Assembly: GCF_036226465.1 (NCBI RefSeq)
Contig: NZ_CP108476.1
Coordinates: 3,224,001-3,288,000 of the forward strand
Reading direction: 5' to 3'
Origin: Kitasatospora sp. NBC_01250
GTDB lineage: Bacteria > Actinomycetota > Actinomycetes > Streptomycetales > Streptomycetaceae
Length of the DNA: 64,000 nucleotides
Positions 47,089-55,115 of this stretch are shown one piece after another. Below the pieces are notes generated by a model. The model had not been told where the DNA came from, did not search any database, and saw nothing but the letters and a program-made list of their open reading frames with translations. Both the position numbers and the translations under genes were made by a program. Positions within the stretch are counted from its first letter, which is position 1, and every line of letters begins with the position of its first letter.

Positions 47089-48674
47089 TCGGGGTCTCCT
47101 GCCGGGGCGAGGTCGATGATCTCGACCACGTGCTCGGGGCCGGACAGCACACCGTCCACCGTGCGGATCTCGACCACCTGTTCCGCGTCCACCAGCTTCA
47201 ACCGGACCTCCATCGTCCCGTCGCCCGTGATCGCGGACGACTCGCTCTCCCCCGGCACCCGGGCCGACAGCGCGTCACCCAGCACGGCCAGGAAGAGCCG
47301 GAACTCCTGGGTGTCCAGCCCGTCCGGGCCCGCGAGGGCGGACAGCAGTACCGGACCGTCGGTGGCCAGCCTCGCCCTCGCGGCAGCCGTCTGCGCCGCC
47401 TCCCGCTCGACCTGCTCGGCCAGCGCCTGCCGGGCCGCGGTCCGGTCGGCGACCCGGTTGGGCGCGCCGCGCCGCTCGTACGAACCGGTCTCGCGCAGCC
47501 GCGGACTGATCTCCAGCGGCGGTGCCTCACCCCAGGGTGTGGCCGGCGCGAGATCCGCGTCCTGCCACGCCGCCTCGGTCGTCGCGTCCACGGTCAGGTG
47601 CCGGGCCGGGGTCAGCGCGAAGGCCGCGCGCCACAGCCGGTGCGCCGCCGCGTCGTCGGGTGCCTCGGCGAAGAACCGGGCCAGCGCCCGGAAATCGGCC
47701 GAGCGGTCGCTACGGCCGCCGCGCCGCTCGTTGAGCGCAGCGACGGTGTTGACCAGCCCGGTGATGGCGCTGACCGCGGCACCGCGCAGCAGCTTCGCCT
47801 GGGAGGGCCGGCGGCTGGAGCGGCTGAGGAACCAGTCGGACAGCCCACGCCACCGGTTCTCCCAGGCCGCCAGCGCCGGCGCCAGAGCCGCCTGCCTGGC
47901 CCGATCGGCCTCGGCCTCGTCCGCACCCTCATCGCCCAGCGGAACGGCGTCGACGGCCTCGCGCTGGGCAGCCGCCAGCAGCAGTCGGCCCACCCCGGCC
48001 ACCTCCAGGCGGTCGATCAGGTCGGCGATCTGCGCGCCCCGGTTGGCCAGGTCCGCGATGAAGCGCTCGATGTACTCCACCAGCCGGTCCTTGTAGGCGA
48101 TGAACGCCTCCTCGTCACCGTCCTGGAAGTCGACCGTGCGACGCAGCGAGGCCATGAACGCCTGCGCGTTGTCCGCCAGGCTGCCGAAGCGGTCGGCCAG
48201 TTGAAGAAGCGCCAGGTGCACCTTGGCCGGGTCCGGGTCCTCCTGCTCGGCGAGCGCCAGCAGCGGACCGAGCTGCTCCGCGATGTCGGCGAGGGCGACG
48301 GACTGCAGTTGGCCGCGTTGCCCGAGCGCTTCCTCGTAGAGCGCGACGGCACGCAGCGCCGCCTGGCCGTGCCGGGTCAACTGGTACAGGTAGCGAGCAC
48401 GGTGGAAGTCCTCGACGGAGGTGACCCGGCCGGTGTCGGCGTCAGCCCGCAGGTTGCCCCACTCCACCAGTTGCTCCAGCGAAGCGCCGACCGCCTCCAG
48501 CGAGAAGGCCTGCTGCTCAGGCGCCTGTCGGAGCTCGGCGACGACGTCCTCGGGCCGCAGGTGCACCGTGAACCGTTCCCTCGCCTGTGCGAACACGCCC
48601 AGCACCTGGCCGTGCAACTGGGCTTTGGGGGCGTTCAGGTAGGCGAAGGGCTGCGGCGGCGGCGCGGTGGTCAC
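47085..48674 (-). CDS. jetA: Wadjet type III JetA (TIGR02677, DUF2397)
   Basis: The 529-aa protein is the kleisin-like (MukF/MksF-type) subunit. It starts with a winged-helix-like segment (FAYLNAPKAQLHGQVLGVFA, then YLYQLTRHGQAALRAVALYE). Long helices follow in the middle (DRLVEYIERFIADLANRGAQ), and the beta-rich C-terminus (MEVRLKLVDAEQVVEIRTVD) fits a SMC head-contacting domain. I chose GTG 48674 because DUF2397 homology begins there and a -10 box lies 8-13 nt upstream, suggesting a leaderless mRNA. It is the first gene of the operon. Confidence 0.9.
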   Translation of the reverse strand: MTTAPPPQPFAYLNAPKAQLHGQVLGVFAQARERFTVHLRPEDVVAELRQAPEQQAFSLEAVGASLEQLVEWGNLRADADTGRVTSVEDFHRARYLYQLTRHGQAALRAVALYEEALGQRGQLQSVALADIAEQLGPLLALAEQEDPDPAKVHLALLQLADRFGSLADNAQAFMASLRRTVDFQDGDEEAFIAYKDRLVEYIERFIADLANRGAQIADLIDRLEVAGVGRLLLAAAQREAVDAVPLGDEGADEAEADRARQAALAPALAAWENRWRGLSDWFLSRSSRRPSQAKLLRGAAVSAITGLVNTVAALNERRGGRSDRSADFRALARFFAEAPDDAAAHRLWRAAFALTPARHLTVDATTEAAWQDADLAPATPWGEAPPLEISPRLRETGSYERRGAPNRVADRTAARQALAEQVEREAAQTAAARARLATDGPVLLSALAGPDGLDTQEFRLFLAVLGDALSARVPGESESSAITGDGTMEVRLKLVDAEQVVEIRTVDGVLSGPEHVVEIIDLAPAGDPE

Positions 48675-48681
48675 ACGCTTC

Positions 48682-48687
48682 AGTATC
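48682..48687 (-). promoter_or_regulatory. Candidate -10 box of the Wadjet operon (leaderless)
   Basis: On the minus strand GATACT is followed by 7 nt (GAAGCGT) and then the jetA GTG. No Shine-Dalgarno sequence fits in that space. The -35 region is poor, so regulation by an activator or low basal expression is possible. Confidence 0.4.
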
Positions 48688-48814
48688 CCAGAGTCGTTTC
48701 GGCCCTGGGCCGGTTCACCGAAAGCCGCTTGCATACGACCCACTTCGTGCGGCGACCCACCGGGCAACCTCCCGCGCCACCGCCGATCCGGAGCGGTACC
48801 ACTACCGCCCCGGC

Positions 48815-49504
48815 TCAGGACTTGTGCTCGACGCTGTCCCGGATGCCCCGCATGATCGGGCCGGCGATCGCGGGGGTGATCGCGGAGGAGTGGGAGTCGA
48901 TCTTGCCGTCCCGCTTGTTGTCGAAGTAGACGGCGCCGAAGGTGGTCGGGGTGAGCCACATGCAGGTGGTGGACTCGACGGCCAGGGTGCCGTAGATGCT
49001 CGGGCTGGTCTCCAGGGTCTGCTGGCAGGTGTCGCTGCCGCCGTGCGGGCCGGGGTCGACCGACTGGTAGGTGGTGCTGAACTTGTCCCCGGCGCCGTCG
49101 CCGCTGATGGCGGGGGACTTGATCAGGGTCTGCAGGGCGTTCTGGTCGAAGCCGCTGCCGTTGACTCCGGTGACGATCAGCCAGGCGTCCTCGGCGGGGT
49201 CGTCGTAGAGGCCCGTGACGGTCTGGCCGTCGAGGTGGAGCTGGGCGGTCAGCTTGGCCATGGTGTCGTTGATCTTGCTCAACTGGGCGGCGGTGGGCTG
49301 CTGCTGCTGGTAGCCGTTGGCCACCGGGGGCATGGCGATCGTCCAGCGGGCGGCCTCGGCAGCTGCAGCCGCCGTGGCAGCCGTGGCAGCCGCGCCGGCT
49401 GTGCCGGCTGTGCGCCCCGGGCCGCCGCCGGACTGGCAGCCCGTCACTGCGGCGGCGAGGAGGACTCCGGTACAGACGGCGGTGAGCGGACGGGGCAGCG
49501 GCAT
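48815..49504 (-). CDS. Putative secreted lipoprotein, unknown function
   Basis: The 229-aa protein has a lipoprotein signal peptide (LTAVCTGVLLAAAVTGC, lipidated Cys about residue 23), an Ala-rich spacer (33-50) and a folded domain of about 175 residues with a Cys pair (DTCQQTLETS and ESTTCMWLTP) that may form a disulfide. Family is not recognised; homologous small lipoproteins are common in Streptomyces. It lies 140 nt upstream of the Wadjet operon on the same strand and reads towards it, so read-through into jetA is possible. Confidence 0.82.
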   Translation of the reverse strand: MPLPRPLTAVCTGVLLAAAVTGCQSGGGPGRTAGTAGAAATAATAAAAAEAARWTIAMPPVANGYQQQQPTAAQLSKINDTMAKLTAQLHLDGQTVTGLYDDPAEDAWLIVTGVNGSGFDQNALQTLIKSPAISGDGAGDKFSTTYQSVDPGPHGGSDTCQQTLETSPSIYGTLAVESTTCMWLTPTTFGAVYFDNKRDGKIDSHSSAITPAIAGPIMRGIRDSVEHKS

Positions 49505-49806
49505 GAGCGGTCTCCGAGAGGCACGGGGTGAGCAGGCGGGCGGCAGGCGGGGCGAGGCCCGACGAGGGCGTCCTCACTGTGGCCGACCGCCCGGGCTGCC
49601 GGAAGACAGCACAGCTGCATGCCCCCGGTAGGTTCGCTAACGGTGCGACGGGCACGGCACGGCAACGCGGACCGAGCAGCACGGGCACGGCACGGCACGG
49701 CAACGCGGACCGAGCAGCACGGGCACGGCAGCACGGGCCGGGCCAGCGCAGAGCCAGGGCCGGCGCCGGGACGCACATGGACGGGAGAGACGGGAGAGGT
49801 GGCGCA
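49505..49806. other. 302-nt divergent region between lipoprotein and LysR genes
   Basis: It contains both promoters and a perfect 38-bp tandem duplication (49651-49730) directly upstream of the LysR gene. No gene is supported; a frame extending the LysR gene upstream to 49528 runs through the repeats. Confidence 0.5.
49651..49730 (+). repeat. Perfect 38-bp tandem repeat, two copies
   Basis: Copies at 49651-49688 and 49689-49726 are identical, with 4 further matching bases. The unit contains GGCACGGCAACGCGGACCGA and a GCAGCACGGGCAC part. It occupies the region 80-155 nt upstream of the LysR start. Confidence 0.9.
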
Positions 49807-50787
49807 ATGGAGCTCGATCCGAAAAGGCTGATGATCCTGCGGGCGATAGCCGAGGGCGGCGGCGTGGCGGCCGCGGCGCGGGCCCTGGGGCACACGCCGT
49901 CGGCGGTGTCGCAGCAACTGAACCGGCTGGAGCGGGAGACGGGCGTCCCGCTGGTGGACCGCACCGGCGGACGGGCCGAACTGACCGCCTCGGGGCGGCT
50001 GCTGGCCCAGGCGGGCGAACGGATCCAGCAGGCCCTCACCGACGCCACCCGGGAGTTGAACGCGCTGGGCGAGCAGGCGGCGGGGCCGGTGGCGATCGGC
50101 GTTCCGGCAACCGCGATCAGCTACTTCGCGACGACCGCCCTGCACCTGCTCGCCACGGCGCATCCGGCCCTGCAGCCGCGGTTGGTCGAAACAGGGCCGG
50201 CCGAGGGCCTGCGTGCGCTGCGGCTCGGTGAGCTGGACGCCCTGGTCATCGCCGACGACCAGGACGCACCCACCCCGCTGCCGCCCGGAGTCCGGGCCAC
50301 GGCGCTGCTGGAGGACGAGTACCGGCTCGTGCTGCCCGACGGGTGGGCGGAGCCGGCCGACTGGGCCGAACTGTCGGGCCGGCCGTGGATCGGAGCACCG
50401 GCCGACTCACCGCGGGGCGTGGTCTTCCAGCGGCTGGCCGCGGAGCACGGCATCGTGCCGTCCGTCCAGCACGTGGCCCGCTATCCGTTCGCGGTCTACA
50501 GCATGCTGGCGGCTCGACTCGGCCCGGCGATCCTGACCGCAACGGCCGCGAGCCGGCTGACCCACGGAGTGGTGGCCGGGCTCGCGGTGCCCGGCGGCTA
50601 CGTCGTGCGCCTGCTGCGGCGCACCGGGCCGTCGGGGGCGGTGCCGGCGGTCGAGGCGACGGCCGAGGCGCTGCAGCAGGCGGTGCTGCTGGCGGCCGAA
50701 CGGATGGCCGGGCTGGGGCTGCTGGAACGCGAGCCCAGGGTCCGGCCGCGGCTGGTCGACCCGAGCGAGCGCACCCGGACCGAATAG
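49807..50787 (+). CDS. LysR family transcriptional regulator
   Basis: The 326-aa regulator has an N-terminal winged helix (ILRAIAEGGGVAAAARALGH, then TPSAVSQQLNRLERETGVPL, residues 9-52) and a periplasmic-binding-protein-like effector domain starting near 95 (VAIGVPATAISYFATTALHL). ATG 49807 is preceded by GGGAGAGGTGG. The neighbouring lipoprotein gene is divergent, the usual position of a LysR target, but a direct link is inference. The gene converges on the PPTase gene with 31 nt between the stops. Confidence 0.92.
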   Translation: MELDPKRLMILRAIAEGGGVAAAARALGHTPSAVSQQLNRLERETGVPLVDRTGGRAELTASGRLLAQAGERIQQALTDATRELNALGEQAAGPVAIGVPATAISYFATTALHLLATAHPALQPRLVETGPAEGLRALRLGELDALVIADDQDAPTPLPPGVRATALLEDEYRLVLPDGWAEPADWAELSGRPWIGAPADSPRGVVFQRLAAEHGIVPSVQHVARYPFAVYSMLAARLGPAILTATAASRLTHGVVAGLAVPGGYVVRLLRRTGPSGAVPAVEATAEALQQAVLLAAERMAGLGLLEREPRVRPRLVDPSERTRTE

Positions 50788-50818
50788 CCCGGGAGGGATC
50801 GGACCACCCGACGTTCCG

Positions 50819-51718
50819 TCAGCTCAGGCGCAACTCCACCGAACGTACCCGGACCGCCTCGCCCGACAGGCCCGGCGGCAGCCGCAGCGCGATCGCCGCG
50901 TCGTAACCGGGCGGCACCTCGACCGCCCGCAGCTCCCACCCGGCGGGCGGCAGCGCACCGGACGGTTGTGCACCCGACGGTTGTGCACCCAACGCCTGTG
51001 CACCCGACGGCAGCGCACCGGACCCCCTCGCCGCCGTCCCGAACCCGGGCCCGAGGCCCACGTAGTCGACGCCGACGCCCCGCCCGAGGCCCATGCCCGT
51101 CCCCTTCAGGTACGCCTCCTTGCGCACCCAGCAGCGCACCGCCGCAGCCGCCCAGCGCTGCGGCGACGGATCGGCCAGCGCGGCCAGTTCGGCCTGCTCG
51201 GCCGGGTGCAGCTGGGTGGCGACCTCGGCACCGGCGCCGGGCGCGAAGGCGTCGGCCCGCTCGACGTCCGCGCCGACCGGGTGCGCGGCCAGCGCGATCA
51301 GCGCGAGGTCGCCGCTGTGCGAGAGCGAGAACTCCAGGCCCGGCGCGTCCACCGGCTCGGGCCGGCCGTGCAGTTGGCCGCAGCCCGGGCAGACGGCCCG
51401 CCGGAATGTCACCGCCGCGGCGTCGCGGCCGAGGCGCTCGGCCAGCACCTTGCGCAGCGCCACGTGGGCGACCTGGTAGAGCGCCCGGTCCTCGTCCCGC
51501 CGGAACGCCGCGGCGCGCTGCCGCTCCGCCTCGTCGAGCACCCCGGCCGCGGCAGCGCCGGCGGCTGCTGCGTTCGCCGCCGTGACCGCGACCCAGCCGA
51601 CCTCGACCTGCCCAGGCGCCAGCGCCCCCGAGCCCATGCCCGTCCCGGTACCCACGCCCGTCCCCATGTCCGTTCCGCTCCCCACACCCATGCCCGTCCC
51701 CATGCCCACTTCGCTCAC
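50819..51718 (-). CDS. 4'-phosphopantetheinyl transferase superfamily protein (Sfp type)
   Basis: This 299-aa enzyme would transfer the phosphopantetheine arm of CoA to carrier proteins. The Mg-binding and catalytic motifs are intact: FSLSHSGDLALIAL, VGADVERAD near residue 150, and WVRKEAYLKGTGMGLGRGV near 205. The N-terminus is a Met/Gly repeat (GMGTGMGVGSG type) and a pentapeptide repeat SGAQP interrupts the C-terminus. Both are unusual for the family. GTG 51718 has GCGGAG just upstream; a TTG at 51742 is possible. No PKS or NRPS genes lie in the window. Confidence 0.9.
   Translation of the reverse strand: MSEVGMGTGMGVGSGTDMGTGVGTGTGMGSGALAPGQVEVGWVAVTAANAAAAGAAAAGVLDEAERQRAAAFRRDEDRALYQVAHVALRKVLAERLGRDAAAVTFRRAVCPGCGQLHGRPEPVDAPGLEFSLSHSGDLALIALAAHPVGADVERADAFAPGAGAEVATQLHPAEQAELAALADPSPQRWAAAAVRCWVRKEAYLKGTGMGLGRGVGVDYVGLGPGFGTAARGSGALPSGAQALGAQPSGAQPSGALPPAGWELRAVEVPPGYDAAIALRLPPGLSGEAVRVRSVELRLS
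50951..51025 (-). repeat. 15-bp coding tandem repeat (5 copies) in the PPTase gene
   Basis: Five units of TTGTGCACCCGACGG type (50951, 50966, 50981, 50996, 51011) encode a pentapeptide repeat SGA(Q/L)P between the catalytic core and the C-terminal strands. Confidence 0.92.
51630..51711 (-). repeat. Met-Gly coding repeat at the PPTase N-terminus
   Basis: Degenerate hexa- to dodecanucleotide units of CCCATGCCCGTC type are read. On the minus strand they encode alternating Met/Thr/Val-Gly residues, giving several in-frame ATG and GTG codons and making the true start ambiguous. Confidence 0.75.
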
Positions 51719-51769
51719 CAACTCCGCACCGCCACGTCTCAACCGGTCAGGCCCCGAAGCGCCCGCGCC

Positions 51770-52261
51770 TCAGATCCCCGACACCGTCCCGGACACGATC
51801 CGCACCACGCCGTCCGCCCTGGCCGCCAGCGCGGCCCGCAGCCGGGGAGCGCGTGCCTCGCCGAGGAGTTCGCAGGCCTGCTCCGGCTCGACCCAGCGGT
51901 ACTCCTCCAGTTCGGCCTCCTGGAGGGTGATCTCGGTGCCGACCGGCACGCTCCCCGCGTCGAAGAGGAAGTGCACCGAGGGGTGGTTCAGCTGCTCGGA
52001 GGGGTGGATCCAGCCGACCACCAGCAGGTGGCCGATCTCCCGGTCGAGCCCGGTCTCCTCCCGCAGCTCCCGCCGCGCGCACTCCAGCGCGTCCTCGCCC
52101 AGGTCGATGACGCCGCCGGCGAACTGCCAGCCGGGGCGGTAGTTGGGCTTGACCACCAGCACCCGGCCCGCCTCGTCGGTCAGCAGGGTGCCGGCGGCGG
52201 TGTAGGAGCGGGGCAGCGAGGCGAGCCAGGCGTCCCGGGACAGCAGCTTTTCCTGGTCCAC
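51770..52261 (-). CDS. NUDIX hydrolase
   Basis: The 163-aa enzyme hydrolyses a nucleoside diphosphate linked to another moiety. The full Nudix box GX5EX7REUXEEXGU is present as GGVIDLGEDALECARRELRE followed by ETGLD (about residues 48-72). The start VDQEKLLSRDAWLASLPRS at GTG 52261 is supported by GAGGAG 8 nt upstream. Substrate is unknown. It is followed by the PPTase on the same strand with a 51-nt gap. Confidence 0.92.
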   Translation of the reverse strand: MDQEKLLSRDAWLASLPRSYTAAGTLLTDEAGRVLVVKPNYRPGWQFAGGVIDLGEDALECARRELREETGLDREIGHLLVVGWIHPSEQLNHPSVHFLFDAGSVPVGTEITLQEAELEEYRWVEPEQACELLGEARAPRLRAALAARADGVVRIVSGTVSGI

Positions 52262-52295
52262 TGATCGACTCCTCGTCTGCCGGTTCGGCGGGCTG

Positions 52296-52357
52296 GGGCA
52301 ACGCACAATGCGGAGAGGCACAGCTCGGGCAACGCACAACGCGGACAGGCACGGCTC
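52296..52357. repeat. Imperfect 31-bp tandem repeat, two copies
   Basis: Copies at 52296-52326 and 52327-52357 differ at a few positions (core GGGCAACGCACAA). The motif CAACGCGGAC is shared with the 38-bp repeat at 49651. It lies between the divergent NUDIX and enoyl-CoA hydratase genes. Confidence 0.8.
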
Positions 52358-52436
52358 GGTCGCACCCTCACCGTCCCGCGCATTCAACCATGCCCACCAC
52401 CGTCGGCCACCGCATCCACCTGCGAGAGTTGGCCGC

Positions 52437-53366
52437 ATGACCGACCAGACCCTCACCGCCGACCGCGCCGAACTCCCCTCCCCCACCGAGGGGCTGCGCG
52501 TCTTCCACGACGAGGCGGACGGCGTGGCCGTGCTCGTCCTCGACCGGCCGAAGCGGCGCAACGCCGTGACCCTCGCGATGTGGCAGGCGATCCCCGAACT
52601 GCTGGCCGGCCTCGCGGCCCGACCGGGCGTGCGGACCCTGCTGGTCGCCGGCGCCGCGGGGACCTTCAGCGCGGGGGCCGACATCGCCGAACTCTCCACC
52701 GTGTACGCCGATCCGGCCCGCGCCGACGCCTACCACGCGCGCAACGTCGAGGCGGAGCAGGCGCTGGCCGCCTTCCCGCACCCCACGCTGGCCGTGGTGC
52801 ACGGCGCCTGCGTGGGCGGCGGCTGCCAGCTCGCGCTCGCCTGCGACCTGCGGTTCGGCGCGGCGGACGCGCGGCTGGGGATCACCCCGGCCAAGCTCGG
52901 CGTGGTCTACCCGGCGGTCCCCACCGCCCGGCTGGCCGGCCTGGTCGGGCCGGCCAGGGCCAAGTACCTGCTCTTCTCCGGCGAGTTGGTGGACGCCGAG
53001 CGCGCCGAGCGGTTCGGCCTGCTGGACGAGGTGCACCCGCCGCAGCTGCTCGACGCCCGCGCCCTGGCGTTCGCCCGGCTGCTGGCCGCCCGCTCGCCGC
53101 AGACCATCGGCGCGGCCAAGGCGGCGCTGGCCGCGCCCGATCCGGCTGCCGCCCGCGCCGCCCTCGCCCCCTGGGAGCGCCGCTCCCGCGAGGCGCCGGA
53201 CGTCCGCGAGGGCCTGGCCGCGTTCCTGGAGCGCCGCGAACCCCGCTTCGCGCCGCCCGCACCCGTCCCAGCCGCCGCTGCCACCGCCGCCGCCCACTCC
53301 CCCGTCTCCGACTCCCTCGCCGACCCCCTCCCCGGCGCCGGCCACATCCCCGGCCGGACGGAGTAA
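52437..53366 (+). CDS. Enoyl-CoA hydratase/isomerase family protein
   Basis: The 309-aa crotonase-fold enzyme shows LVLDRPKRRNAVTLAMWQAI, the first oxyanion-hole block TFSAGADIAELS, and VHGACVGGGCQLALACDLRF with the second oxyanion Gly. ITPAKLGVVYPAVPTARLAG follows. The position of the usual hydratase catalytic Glu is not clear, so an isomerase or other acyl-CoA reaction is possible. The C-terminal ~35 residues are Pro/Ala-rich and absent from typical members. ATG 52437 has GCGAGAG upstream. A link to the nearby acyl-CoA dehydrogenase in fatty-acid or branched-chain degradation is likely. Confidence 0.9.
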   Translation: MTDQTLTADRAELPSPTEGLRVFHDEADGVAVLVLDRPKRRNAVTLAMWQAIPELLAGLAARPGVRTLLVAGAAGTFSAGADIAELSTVYADPARADAYHARNVEAEQALAAFPHPTLAVVHGACVGGGCQLALACDLRFGAADARLGITPAKLGVVYPAVPTARLAGLVGPARAKYLLFSGELVDAERAERFGLLDEVHPPQLLDARALAFARLLAARSPQTIGAAKAALAAPDPAAARAALAPWERRSREAPDVREGLAAFLERREPRFAPPAPVPAAAATAAAHSPVSDSLADPLPGAGHIPGRTE

Positions 53367-53468
53367 CGCAAGGCGTGCGAACGGTCGCGCTCTGATGGGA
53401 TGCCCTCAGGAACTGCCCCCGGCAGGACCATCCACCACCGGGAACCACCATCGAAAGGAGTCCCGCAG

Positions 53469-53660
53469 ATGCACGCAGACGTGGGCGACCGGCTGCATAT
53501 CCACAGCCGAGCGGTCGGCATCGTGGACCGCGAGGGCGAGGTCATCGAGGTGCACGGCGACCAGGGCGAACCCCCGTACCTGGTCAGGTTCGACGACGGT
53601 ACGCAGACGCTGATCTTCCCCGGTCCCGACTGCACGGTCGAGCAGCGGCACCGCACCTGA
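53469..53660 (+). CDS. DUF1918 domain protein
   Basis: The 63-aa protein matches the short actinobacterial DUF1918 family, with MHADVGDRLHIHSRAVGIVD, EVIEVHGDQGEPPYLVRFDD and a C-terminal FPGPDC block. The fold is thought to be an SH3-like barrel; function is unknown. ATG 53469 is preceded by AAAGGAG. It converges on the acyl-CoA dehydrogenase gene with 19 nt between them. Confidence 0.92.
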   Translation: MHADVGDRLHIHSRAVGIVDREGEVIEVHGDQGEPPYLVRFDDGTQTLIFPGPDCTVEQRHRT

Positions 53661-53679
53661 CCGGCCCGCTCGACCGCCG

Positions 53680-54945
53680 TCAGCGGATCGGCATCCCGGA
53701 GATGGTCCGCGCGATCACCAGCCGCTGGATCTCGCTGGTCCCCTCGAAGATCGTGTAGATCGCGCTGTCCCGGTGCATCCGCTCCACGGGGTACTCGCGG
53801 GTGAAGCCGTTGCCACCCAGCAGCTGCATCGCCTGCGACGTCACCCACTTGGCGGTCTCGCCGGCGTAGAGCTTGGACATCGACCCCTCGGCCGCGGTGA
53901 ACGGCTGCTGGTTGGCGGCCATCCAGGAGGCCCGCCAGACCAGCAGCCGCGCCGCGTCGATCCGGGTGCGCATGTCGGCCAGGGTGAACGCCACCCCCTG
54001 GTTGTCGATGATCGGGCGGCCGAACTGCACCCGGGTCTTCGCGTAGTCCAGCGCCACCTCGTAGGCGGCCCGCGCGATCCCGATCGCCTGCGCGCCCACC
54101 GCCGGGCGCGAGGCCTCGAAGGTGGCCATCGCGGCGTTCTTGCCCGCGCCGCCCCGCGCCTGACCACCCCGCGCCCCATCACCGGCAGCCTCGCCGCCGG
54201 CCGCCCGCTCCCGCGCGCGGGCCAGGCGCTCGTCCAGCTTCTCCTTGCCGCCCAGCAGGCAGTGCCCGGGCACCCGCACGTCGTCCAGCACCACCTCGGC
54301 GGTGTGCGAGGCGCGGATGCCGTGCTTCTTGAACTTCTGCCCCTGCGCCAGCCCCGGCGTGCCCGGCGGCACCACGAAGGAGGCCTGCCCGCGGGCACCG
54401 AGCGCCGGGTCGACGGTGGCGACCACCACGTGCACCGCGGCGATGCCGCCGTTGGTGGCCCAGGTCTTGGTGCCGTTCAGCACCCACTCGTCCTTGGCCT
54501 GGTCGTAGACGGCCCGGGTGCGCAACGCCGACACGTCCGAGCCGGCGTCCGGCTCGGAGGAGCAGAAGGCGGCCACCTTGACGTCCTCGGGGGTGCCGAA
54601 CATCTGCGGGGCCCAGGTGCCGATCTGCTCGTCGGTCCCGTTGGCCAGCACGGCCACGGCCGCCAGCGTGGTGCCGACGATCGACAGGCCGATGCCCGCG
54701 TCGCCCCAGAAGAGCTCCTCCATGGCCACCGGTATCCCGACGCCGGAGGGGTCGAAGTACTGCTGCGCGTAGAAGTCGAGCGAGTAGATCCCGAGCTTGG
54801 CGGCCTCCTGGATGATCGGCCAGGGGGTCTCCTCGCGCTCGTCCCACTCGGCGGCGGCCGGGCGCATCACGTCGGCGGCGAAACCGTGCAGCCAGTCGCG
54901 GACGGCGAGCTGGTCCTCGCCGAGCGCCAGCGAGAAGGGGTTCAT
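53680..54945 (-). CDS. Acyl-CoA dehydrogenase
   Basis: The 421-aa flavoenzyme oxidises acyl-CoA to enoyl-CoA with FAD. Family signatures are AAFCSSEPDAGSDVSALRT (about 127-145), LNGTKTWATNGGIAAVHVVV and QLLGGNGFTREYPVERMHRD. IYTIFEGTSEIQRLVIAR carries the expected catalytic Glu. A low-complexity insertion of about 22 residues (ARERAAGGEAAGDGARGGQA, near 258) sits before the C-terminal helical domain. ATG 54945 has TGGAGG 5 nt upstream. It is divergent from a TetR regulator. Confidence 0.94.
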   Translation of the reverse strand: MNPFSLALGEDQLAVRDWLHGFAADVMRPAAAEWDEREETPWPIIQEAAKLGIYSLDFYAQQYFDPSGVGIPVAMEELFWGDAGIGLSIVGTTLAAVAVLANGTDEQIGTWAPQMFGTPEDVKVAAFCSSEPDAGSDVSALRTRAVYDQAKDEWVLNGTKTWATNGGIAAVHVVVATVDPALGARGQASFVVPPGTPGLAQGQKFKKHGIRASHTAEVVLDDVRVPGHCLLGGKEKLDERLARARERAAGGEAAGDGARGGQARGGAGKNAAMATFEASRPAVGAQAIGIARAAYEVALDYAKTRVQFGRPIIDNQGVAFTLADMRTRIDAARLLVWRASWMAANQQPFTAAEGSMSKLYAGETAKWVTSQAMQLLGGNGFTREYPVERMHRDSAIYTIFEGTSEIQRLVIARTISGMPIR

Positions 54946-55100
54946 GAAGTCCTCCAGGATCAAGATCGCGCCGTGCGGTGTGCTGTCCGCGCGCTGTTCC
55001 GTGTGCTGTTCGTGTGCTGTCCGGGGTGCCGCTCGCCGGGCCGCCCGGGGTGTGGACCGGCGTGCCGCACGGGGCCACACCCACCGGGGACCCGTGGGGT

Positions 55101-55115
55101 GTTACCCCGGGTAAC
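55101..55115. promoter_or_regulatory. Operator palindrome GTTACCC-C-GGGTAAC
   Basis: A perfect 7-bp inverted repeat lies in the 247-nt region between the acyl-CoA dehydrogenase gene and the divergent TetR gene, a typical position for a TetR-type regulator controlling both. A weaker GCTA-CTGA-TAGC palindrome follows at 55129-55140. Confidence 0.65.

Noticed and set aside
45896..47152. Upstream extension of the jetC frame to 1794 aa
   Set aside because: SMC homology starts at ATG 45895 with the normal 4-bp overlap; the extension is another frame of jetB.
49651..49730. CRISPR-like array
   Set aside because: The units are directly adjacent without spacers; it is a simple tandem duplication, and no cas gene is present.
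48675..50048. Upstream extension of the jetA frame to 987 aa
   Set aside because: The extension covers the lipoprotein and LysR genes in wrong frames; DUF2397-type sequence begins at GTG 48674.
50819..51718. Evidence of a polyketide or nonribosomal peptide cluster
   Set aside because: A lone Sfp-type transferase is common in Streptomyces; no PKS, NRPS or tailoring genes are in the window.
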